From positions 1 to 12,807 of the forward strand of contig JAURMJ010000258.1 in NCBI GenBank assembly GCA_030830765.1: a stretch of 12,807 nt of DNA. Direction: 5' to 3'. Positions 7,737 through 12,807 of the stretch are shown one piece after another. Numbering within the stretch: the first letter of the stretch is position 1; every line of letters begins with the position of its first letter. The position numbers and the translations under genes were made by a program. The DNA is from Quisquiliibacterium sp. Its GTDB lineage: Bacteria; Pseudomonadota; Gammaproteobacteria; Burkholderiales; Burkholderiaceae_E. The notes under the pieces were generated by a model. That model had not been told where the DNA came from, did not search any database, and was given only the letters and a program-made list of their open reading frames with translations.

Positions 7737-8777
7737 ATGAATACTGCAATGATGAATGCCGCCGAACAGGATGCCGAAATCGAGGCACTGCTGATCGAGA
7801 CCATCGACCGTCTCAGTGAAGATCAGGCCGACCGCACGCTGCGCGAGGCCGCCGAACAGGGCAACTGGCCCGACTCGCTGTGGAATGCAATCAGTGAGCT
7901 GGGACTGCCCCGCTGCATGCTGCCCGAGGAACAGTCAGGTTCCGGCCTCGGGCTGGCCAGCGCGATGCGCGCGCTCAAACGCACGGCCTTTCATGGATTG
8001 CCACTGCCGATCGCCGAATCGATGATCGCTTCGCGTCTGCTGCAAGCAGCTGGTCTTCCAATGCCTGAGGGCATCATTGCCGCCGGGCTGGCTGGCGAAG
8101 ATGGCACGATGGCCAGGGTGCCCTGGGGCGCTCAGGCCAACCATCTTGTTGCGATCGAAGGCCGAGGCGCGAATGCCCGCGTGACGCTTTACCAGGGCAC
8201 TGCCCGCATAATCCGCGCAGAGATCAATCTGGCGGGCGAGCCCAGAGTCACACTGTCGCCCGACTCGATGTCGCGCGTTGACAGCCGTGAGCTGGCGCAT
8301 GCCGATGAACTGCTGATGCGTTACGGCGCACTGGCGCGCAGTGCACAGATGGCCGGTGCAATGGAGCGCAGCCTGCAACTGGCGCTGCAATACGCAAGCG
8401 AGCGCGTTCAGTTCGGTCGGCCAATCTCGAAATTCCAGGCCGTCCAGCACATGCTGGCCGTGCAAGCCTCCCACGCAGCAGCCTGCAGTGCTGCGCTCGA
8501 CGGTGCACTCGATGTGACCGGCGAGCATCCCTCGAGCCTTTGCGTCGCAATCGCCAAGGCAAGAATCAGCGAAGCTGCTGGTCTGGGCGCAGACATTGCT
8601 CACCAGGTACATGGCGCCATGGGCTTTACGCGCGAACACGTGCTGCATAACCTGACTCGCAGGCTTTATGCATGGCGTGACGAATATGGCAACGAGGTGC
8701 ATTGGCAGCGTCAGATCGGCCAGGAGGTGGCGGCCAAAGGCGCCGATGCCCTGTGGCCGATGCTCAGCGCACTCTGA
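7737..8777 (+). CDS. Acyl-CoA dehydrogenase family protein, partner subunit
   Basis: A 346-residue protein of the acyl-CoA dehydrogenase family, probably the second subunit of a heteromeric enzyme with the preceding gene. The C-terminal domain is well preserved: SERVQFGRPISKFQAVQHMLA (about 221-241, Arg223 being the usual flavin-contact residue) and HQVHGAMGFTREH (289-301). The N-terminal and middle domains are short and divergent: there is no TEPxxGSD segment and no recognisable catalytic Glu, with WRDEYGNE near the place where YEGT normally stands. It is therefore unlikely to work alone. The ATG at 7737, 25 bases past the previous stop and preceded by AAGAAG, is preferred. A frame-open TTG at 7686 would overlap the upstream gene and add residues that do not look like the family N-terminus. 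Confidence 0.85.
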   Translation: MNTAMMNAAEQDAEIEALLIETIDRLSEDQADRTLREAAEQGNWPDSLWNAISELGLPRCMLPEEQSGSGLGLASAMRALKRTAFHGLPLPIAESMIASRLLQAAGLPMPEGIIAAGLAGEDGTMARVPWGAQANHLVAIEGRGANARVTLYQGTARIIRAEINLAGEPRVTLSPDSMSRVDSRELAHADELLMRYGALARSAQMAGAMERSLQLALQYASERVQFGRPISKFQAVQHMLAVQASHAAACSAALDGALDVTGEHPSSLCVAIAKARISEAAGLGADIAHQVHGAMGFTREHVLHNLTRRLYAWRDEYGNEVHWQRQIGQEVAAKGADALWPMLSAL

Positions 8778-8816
8778 CCGCACCCGAAAGCTGTCGACTG
8801 GCAGCACCCCCGCTGA

Positions 8817-8837
8817 CAGGCGCTCAGAGCGCGCCTG
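8817..8837. terminator. Hairpin between convergent dehydrogenase genes
   Basis: CAGGCGC (8817-8823) pairs perfectly with GCGCCTG (8831-8837) around a seven-base loop; an inner alternative, GCGCT/AGCGC with loop CAG, competes with it. It lies 39 bases after the acyl-CoA dehydrogenase subunit gene and 80 bases after the end of the oppositely oriented Fe-ADH gene, as expected for termination from either side. No T-run follows, so the role rests on position and stem strength. The remainder of 8778-8917 holds only a weak ATTGC/GCAAT stem (8846-8858). Confidence 0.4.
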
Positions 8838-8917
8838 ATGGCGAGATTGCCTGGCAATGCGGCGCAGCTTGTGCGGTAATACGCCAGCAACCCATCATCG
8901 CCAGCCTGCCTGAATGA

Positions 8918-10078
8918 TCAGGCAGCCAGCTTCAGAATTTCAAGGACTGCGGTCGCGTCGGGCAAGGGTCGCGGATTGGTCGGAATCCACCGATCGTGCA
9001 TGCAAAGCGCCGCCAGTTCCTCGAGCCGGTCTGCACTGACTCCGACCTGCGACAGCCGGGTTGGCAGTCCCAGATCAGCGATCAGCTTCTCGATGAAGTC
9101 AGCAGGATCATCATTGGGCGCGCCCAGGGTCTGCGCCACGATGGCCTGCTCTGCGTAATTCACCTCGGCGTTGTAGCGCAGCACCGACGGCAGTGTCACA
9201 CATGAAGTAATGCCATGCGGAACACCGGCCCAGCTGCCCAGGATGTGGCCGATCGCATGGCTTGCACCCTTGTTGACACCGGACTGCGAACCGACTGTCG
9301 ACAGCCACATCGCCATCTGACAATCGAAACGCGCCTGCAGGTCTTCCGGCTCGGACTGACATCGCCGCAACGCGTCGGGCAGCAGACGCAGCACCTGCAG
9401 ATCTGCGGCCTGTGAAAACGGCTGCGCATCAATCGACAGATAGCCCTCGACCGCATGGTCAAGCGCGCGGATTCCGGTCGACAGCCACAACTCGGCTGGC
9501 GTCGCGAGCGTCACCGCCGGGTCCAGCACGACATAGGCCGGGACGGCAGACCGGTGATGAAAGGATTCCTTGACCCCTGTCGTCCGGTTCGAGACACCGG
9601 CATAGGCGTTGAATTCACCGGCCGACATCGTGGTCGGAATGGCGATGGTGCGCACGGTCGGCGCATTCACTTTCGGATAACGTGCAGGTCCTGCGGAGGC
9701 GCGCAACGGATCAAGATCGGCAACCTCGCGCACCTCATTGGAAAGACACAGCTGGATCACCTTCGCCGCGTCGGTCTGGGACCCGCCCCCGAAGCAAACC
9801 AGCAGATCCGCTCCGGCCTCACGAGCCCTGTTGGCCGCCTGGACGACCGCTTCACGGGGCGTATGCGCAGGAACCTCATCGAAGGTGCCGCAATGTCTTG
9901 CTCCAAGCGCGTCCCGCAGGTTCTGTACGAGTGCAGTCTGCCGATTCAACGTGCGACTTGCGATCACGAAGACGCGCTGCGCGCCGAGTTCGTCCACGAG
10001 CTCGCGCACAGCCTCGAGATATGACTTGCCGAAGATAATGCGTTCGATCTTCGGCGGCTGGTAAATGCCTGCTCGCAT
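8918..10078 (-). CDS. Iron-containing alcohol dehydrogenase / maleylacetate reductase-like protein
   Basis: A 386-residue member of the group III (iron-type) alcohol dehydrogenase superfamily, NAD(P)-linked. Visible features, numbered from the chosen start: GGGS at 97-100 followed by DAAK (dinucleotide site), IPTTMSAGEFN near 147-157, TGIRALDHAVEGY at 201-213, and GASHAIGHILGSWAGVPHG ending at 289. Three metal-ligand positions are kept (His208, His274, His288, the last two 14 apart as in FucO). The first ligand, normally Asp four residues before the first His, is Arg204. Maleylacetate reductases also depart from Asp there, so the protein may act on an oxo-acid or enol substrate rather than a simple alcohol. 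Of two consecutive ATGs the second is chosen: GGGAG (plus-strand 10084-10088) lies five bases before it but only two before the first (10081). It is 39 bases behind the crotonase gene, probably co-transcribed. Confidence 0.85.
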   Translation of the reverse strand: MRAGIYQPPKIERIIFGKSYLEAVRELVDELGAQRVFVIASRTLNRQTALVQNLRDALGARHCGTFDEVPAHTPREAVVQAANRAREAGADLLVCFGGGSQTDAAKVIQLCLSNEVREVADLDPLRASAGPARYPKVNAPTVRTIAIPTTMSAGEFNAYAGVSNRTTGVKESFHHRSAVPAYVVLDPAVTLATPAELWLSTGIRALDHAVEGYLSIDAQPFSQAADLQVLRLLPDALRRCQSEPEDLQARFDCQMAMWLSTVGSQSGVNKGASHAIGHILGSWAGVPHGITSCVTLPSVLRYNAEVNYAEQAIVAQTLGAPNDDPADFIEKLIADLGLPTRLSQVGVSADRLEELAALCMHDRWIPTNPRPLPDATAVLEILKLAA

Positions 10079-10117
10079 CATGACTCCCGTTCGGATGTCT
10101 GCCCGACTGCTGGACGA

Positions 10118-10906
10118 TCAGCGCCCCTGAAAACGTGGCTCACGCCGCTCAGCCATTGCGGCGACGCCCTCCTTGAAGTCCTCGGTCCGGAAATGCTTAA
10201 CCTGCTCTGCCCCTTCATGGGCGGTGATATCACGCACAGCGTCAGCCAGCCCCGCACGCAGCGTTGCCCGCGTTGACTGGACGGCGATCGGAGCCGAAAT
10301 AGCGATCTCCCGAGCAAGCTTCAAGGCCTCGGCGCGCAACTGATCACGCGGCACTAGAACGTCTACCAGCCCGATCGAATGTGCCTCCTCACCACCGAAC
10401 CTGCGACCGGTGTAGAACATCATCGAAGTCTTTTGCATGCCAATCACCCGCGGCAGCGTCACCGACAGACCGAAACCCGGATGAAAGCCAAGCCGGTTGA
10501 AGTTCGCGCTGAAACGCGCCTCTGGGCAGGCAACCCGGAAGTCAGCAACCATTGCCAGACCGAGCCCGCCACCTACTGCCGGCCCCTGAACCGCGGCAAC
10601 GATGGGGCGCGAGCACGAAAAAAGTCGAACCGCTTCGTCATACAGAGGATTGCTCTTCTGTTCCTCCCCAGGAATCACTGAGCGATCCCGTTTTGAAAAA
10701 TCGGCACCTGCGCAAAAGGCAGTGCCCTCGGCACACAGCAGAATGCTTCGGCAGCTGTCGTCGCGATCGAGCGCCTCAAACAGATCGGCAAGCCCCCGGA
10801 TCAGATCAATATCGAAGAAGTTATGCGGCGGTCGCCGGATTTCGACGATGGCAACATGTCCTTCACGGGTCAGGCTGATGTCATCACGCGGGCTGCTTGC
10901 AGTCAT
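10118..10906 (-). CDS. Enoyl-CoA hydratase/isomerase family (crotonase-fold) protein, atypical active site
   Basis: A 262-residue crotonase-fold protein, the normal family length. The CoA-binding and oxyanion-hole segments are clear: GTAFCAGADF (61-70) and GPAVGGGLGLAM (108-119), followed by FHPGFGLSVTLPRVIG (141-156) and the C-terminal EDFKEGVAAMAERREPRF typical of the family. The two catalytic glutamates of rat mitochondrial hydratase (Glu144 and Glu164) align with Gly116 and Phe136. Simple hydration of a 2-enoyl-CoA is therefore unlikely. The fold also supports isomerase, hydrolase, dehalogenase, ring-cleaving and decarboxylase activities, and which applies cannot be told from sequence. 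A strong ribosome site, AAGGAG (plus-strand 10912-10917), lies five bases before the ATG. It is the first gene of a two-gene unit with the Fe-ADH-like gene and divergent from the CoA-transferase gene. Confidence 0.88.
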   Translation of the reverse strand: MTASSPRDDISLTREGHVAIVEIRRPPHNFFDIDLIRGLADLFEALDRDDSCRSILLCAEGTAFCAGADFSKRDRSVIPGEEQKSNPLYDEAVRLFSCSRPIVAAVQGPAVGGGLGLAMVADFRVACPEARFSANFNRLGFHPGFGLSVTLPRVIGMQKTSMMFYTGRRFGGEEAHSIGLVDVLVPRDQLRAEALKLAREIAISAPIAVQSTRATLRAGLADAVRDITAHEGAEQVKHFRTEDFKEGVAAMAERREPRFQGR

Positions 10907-11004
10907 TGGGACTCCTTCGAATCGGATATCTGATCCTGGCCTCCAGTCGCGCGCACTGCCTGCCTCATTCAGTCTTACGGCGACTGCTCAGCGCGGATGG
11001 AATG

Positions 11005-11020
11005 CGTCACTCCTGTGACG
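11005..11020. promoter_or_regulatory. Perfect 16-base palindrome, candidate operator
   Basis: CGTCAC (11005-11010) and GTGACG (11015-11020) are perfect inverted arms around TCCT. The site lies in the 180-base divergent region between the crotonase and CoA-transferase genes, just upstream of a good -10 hexamer, so a bound regulator would cover the -35 area. The spacing and symmetry suit a dimeric regulator such as a TetR or GntR family member. No regulator gene is in the window. Confidence 0.4.
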
Positions 11021-11033
11021 TTCGGATCATGGT

Positions 11034-11039
11034 TATAGT
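11034..11039 (+). promoter_or_regulatory. Probable -10 box of the CoA-transferase gene
   Basis: TATAGT matches TATAAT at five of six positions and lies 47 bases before the ATG of the class III CoA-transferase gene. No good -35 is found at 16-18 bases; the nearest TTGACA-like sequence (GTGACG, 11015-11020) is only 13 bases away and lies inside the palindrome. An activator-dependent or regulator-controlled promoter is possible. Confidence 0.35.
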
Positions 11040-11086
11040 CTCGGGCAAATAGTGCAGCGGCAAATTAGACCTGACAGGAGACCCCT

Positions 11087-12292
11087 ATGACACCTGGCCC
11101 ACTCAGTGGAATCCGTGTTCTCGATATGACCTCCGTGGTGCTCGGCCCCGTCGCAACAGCGATATTGGGCGACTATGGCGCCGATGTGATCAAGGTCGAA
11201 CCGCCGGTCGGGGACTTGATGCGCGCCAACGGCGTGTCGCTGAACAAGGGCATGAGTTCGATCTTTCTGGCAATCAACCGCAACAAACGCTCGCTGGCGA
11301 TCGACATGAAGTCCGATCAGGGGCGCGAGGTACTCAAGCGTCTGGTCAGCTCAATTGATGTCTTCGTCCACAACATGCGCGTTCGTGCAATCGAGCGACT
11401 CGGCTTTGGCTACGAGCAGGTCGCTGCCATCAAACCAGACATCATCTACTGTGTTGCAACAGGTTTCGGTCAGGATGGGCCCTACCGCGACAAACCTGCC
11501 TTTGACGACATCATCCAGTCGGCAAGCGGCCTGGTGGCCCTGAACCGGGAAAACCTTGGCGCGGCGGACTATGTGCCGTCGCTGATGGCCGACAAGACCA
11601 TCGGCGTGTTCCTGTCGAATGCAGTGCTTGCCGCTCTTGTGCATCGACTGCGAACCGGACAGGGTCAGCAGGTCGAAGTGCCGATGTACGAGACGATGAC
11701 CGCGTTCATGCTCGCCGAACACCTGGGCGGACTGACCTTCGAACCCGCACCAGCACCAGCCGGCTACGCGCGGGTGCTCGCGGGCGGCAGACGACCGATC
11801 CCGACGCGTGACGGCCATGTCAGCATGTTGCCGTATACCGAGCACCACTGGGTTTCGTTTCTTCGCGATGCAGGACAGGAGGAAGCAATCGACCGCCTGC
11901 AGGTAAGGGATCGGCACTCGCGTAACCGCAACATCAAAGAGTTGTATACGCTGCTGACGCAGATTGTGGGCACCGAAACAACCGAACACTGGATGCAGGT
12001 CTGCGAGCGACTCGATATTCCAGCCACGCCGATCTACGCATTCGATCAGCTGCCCGAGCATCCGCACCTGAAAGCGGTCGGTCTGTTCGAGCGCGCTGAG
12101 CACCCGACTCAGGGTCCGATCCGCTATGTCCGACCGACGATGAAGTTCTCGGCAAGCCCAACTGCTGTGCGCAAGCACGCACCCGAGCTCGGCGAGGACT
12201 CGGCAGCCGTGCTGACCGAGCTTGGATTTTCTCGCGACGAGATTGCGGCCATGTTCGACAGCGCGGTTGTTGTCGGCACGCGGACCGACTGA
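11087..12292 (+). CDS. CaiB/BaiF family (class III) CoA-transferase
   Basis: A 401-residue protein expected to move CoA from a donor thioester (often succinyl-CoA or a pathway product) to a carboxylic acid, thus activating it without ATP. The N-terminal block GIRVLDMTSVVLGP (8-21), then GDYGADVIKVEPPVGD (28-43) and the INRNKRSLAIDMK segment (63-75), are hallmarks of the family. The catalytic Asp that forms the aspartyl-CoA intermediate is Asp169, in PSLMADKTIG (164-173). The length is normal for this two-lobed, interlocked-dimer family. AGGAG at 11076-11080 sits six bases before the ATG. It is divergent from the crotonase/Fe-ADH unit and presumably serves the same pathway, perhaps as the activating step. 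Family members vary widely in substrate, so specificity is not assigned. Long antisense reading frames here show no family features. Confidence 0.92.
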   Translation: MTPGPLSGIRVLDMTSVVLGPVATAILGDYGADVIKVEPPVGDLMRANGVSLNKGMSSIFLAINRNKRSLAIDMKSDQGREVLKRLVSSIDVFVHNMRVRAIERLGFGYEQVAAIKPDIIYCVATGFGQDGPYRDKPAFDDIIQSASGLVALNRENLGAADYVPSLMADKTIGVFLSNAVLAALVHRLRTGQGQQVEVPMYETMTAFMLAEHLGGLTFEPAPAPAGYARVLAGGRRPIPTRDGHVSMLPYTEHHWVSFLRDAGQEEAIDRLQVRDRHSRNRNIKELYTLLTQIVGTETTEHWMQVCERLDIPATPIYAFDQLPEHPHLKAVGLFERAEHPTQGPIRYVRPTMKFSASPTAVRKHAPELGEDSAAVLTELGFSRDEIAAMFDSAVVVGTRTD

Positions 12293-12345
12293 CAGAGAGC
12301 GATTGCCCGCCTTGTGCTGCATGCACGTCTGCGGCCAAACGCACT

Positions 12346-12371
12346 ACGTGCCAGGCGCGTGCCTGGCACGT
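12346..12371. terminator. Long perfect hairpin between convergent CoA-transferase and GST genes
   Basis: ACGTGCCAGGC (12346-12356) and GCCTGGCACGT (12361-12371) form a perfect 11-pair stem with a GCGT loop. It stands 53 bases after the CoA-transferase stop and 13 bases beyond the end of the convergent glutathione S-transferase gene. The right part is also a direct repeat: CGTGCCTGG occurs at 12358-12366 and again at 12369-12377. There is no T-run on either side. A bidirectional terminator is the simplest reading; a repeated extragenic palindrome is an alternative. Confidence 0.5.
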
Positions 12372-12384
12372 GCCTGGTGAGCGT

Positions 12385-12807
12385 TCAGCTCAGTGCGACT
12401 TCAAAGCCGCGCTTGACCGCCGGCCGCGCCATCATCTGCTCATACCAGCGCTTCACGTTCGGGAAGTCAGCCAGATCGACCTTATGTCGCTCATGGCGCC
12501 AGGCCCAGCCGACAATGGCGAAGTCTGCAATCGACAAGTTGTCCGCAAAGAATTCATGGTCCGCCAGCCGGCGATCCATGACACCGTACAAACGGCGCGT
12601 CTCCTTGGAGTAGCGCTCGAGTCCGTAGCGCTGATCAGCCTCGTTCTGCAATCCAAGGAAGTGATGCACCTGGCCCGGCATCGGCCCGAAGCCGCCCATT
12701 TGGAACATCAGCCACTCGTAGACCGGCACGCGCTCGCGCAGATCGGCCGGCAGGAACTTGCCAGTCTTCTCAGCCAGGTACAGCAGAATCGCTCCCGATT
12801 CGAACAC
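12385..12807 (-). CDS. Glutathione S-transferase family protein (partial, N-terminus outside window)
   Basis: The C-terminal 140 residues of a glutathione S-transferase; the gene enters from the right edge, so about 60 N-terminal residues with the start of the thioredoxin fold are not visible. The first visible codon, GTG, is an internal valine and not a start. FESGAILLYLAEK is the end of the thioredoxin domain, where the Glu-Ser pair binds the gamma-glutamyl part of glutathione. The all-helical domain follows with FQMGGFGPMPGQVHHF, the N-capping motif region FADNLSIADFAIVGW and the ending VKRWYEQMMARPAVKRG. The style matches the YfcG/YghU (Nu-class, Ure2p-like) group, known for disulfide reductase or peroxidase activity. 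Whether it belongs to the neighbouring CoA pathway is unknown; it is convergent with the CoA-transferase gene. Confidence 0.9.
   Translation of the reverse strand: MFESGAILLYLAEKTGKFLPADLRERVPVYEWLMFQMGGFGPMPGQVHHFLGLQNEADQRYGLERYSKETRRLYGVMDRRLADHEFFADNLSIADFAIVGWAWRHERHKVDLADFPNVKRWYEQMMARPAVKRGFEVALS

Noticed and set aside
7935..8807. A 290-codon open frame antisense to the second acyl-CoA dehydrogenase subunit
   Set aside because: Cys/His-rich shadow composition and no domain. The opposite strand carries the conserved ERVQFGRPI and GAMGF motifs.
10920..10933. ATCGGATATCTGAT, a near-palindrome upstream of the crotonase gene
   Set aside because: It has a mismatched pair, sits close to the ribosome site, and is not supported by nearby promoter elements.
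11351..12322. A 323-codon open frame antisense to the CoA-transferase gene
   Set aside because: It overlaps a gene with clear family motifs on the other strand, is rich in Cys, His and Arg as antisense frames of GC-rich genes are, and shows no recognisable domain or good ribosome site.
12805..12807. GTG as the start of the glutathione S-transferase gene
   Set aside because: The codon is in the middle of the conserved VFESGAILLYL segment, so the gene simply continues past the window edge.

Overview
The window (about 60% GC by eye, dense, short intergenic gaps) looks like chromosomal DNA of a proteobacterium, most likely a betaproteobacterium of the Burkholderiales type. This placement rests on overall protein resemblance and gene style only; no rRNA, tRNA or marker gene is present. 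No insertion sequence, phage gene, CRISPR array or RNA gene was seen.

Left part (about 1-5500, all + strand): a complete glycerophosphodiester/glycerol-3-phosphate uptake locus. A secreted glycerophosphodiester phosphodiesterase (191-1147) is followed by ugpB, ugpA, ugpE and ugpC, the binding protein, two permeases and ATPase of the sn-glycerol-3-phosphate ABC importer. The phosphodiesterase would release glycerol-3-phosphate from deacylated phospholipids in the periplasm, UgpB would capture it, and UgpAEC2 would import it. The 128-base gap between ugpB and ugpA can fold into two consecutive stem-loops, one with 18 base pairs in three nested blocks. ugpA starts at a TTG codon directly behind a possible 18-codon mini-ORF.

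Right part (about 5600-12800): seven genes on alternating strands, nearly all of the kind that act on CoA thioesters. They are an SDR resembling 2,4-dienoyl-CoA reductase (-), two adjacent acyl-CoA dehydrogenase subunits with complementary motifs (+), an iron-type alcohol dehydrogenase/maleylacetate-reductase-like protein behind a crotonase-fold protein (both -), a class III CoA-transferase (+), and the C-terminal part of a glutathione S-transferase (-, cut by the window edge). Together they suggest catabolism of an organic acid activated by CoA transfer, then dehydrogenated and further processed. The substrate cannot be read from the sequence. No CoA ligase, thiolase or regulator gene is in the window.

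Three of these enzymes depart from family active-site consensus: the SDR lacks the usual tyrosines, the crotonase lacks both catalytic glutamates, and the Fe-ADH-like protein has Arg at a metal-ligand Asp position. Hairpins lie in all three convergent gaps, and a 16-base perfect palindrome lies upstream of a good -10 box before the CoA-transferase gene. I see no wholly new system. The most unusual items are the structured ugpB-ugpA leader and this set of non-canonical CoA enzymes.
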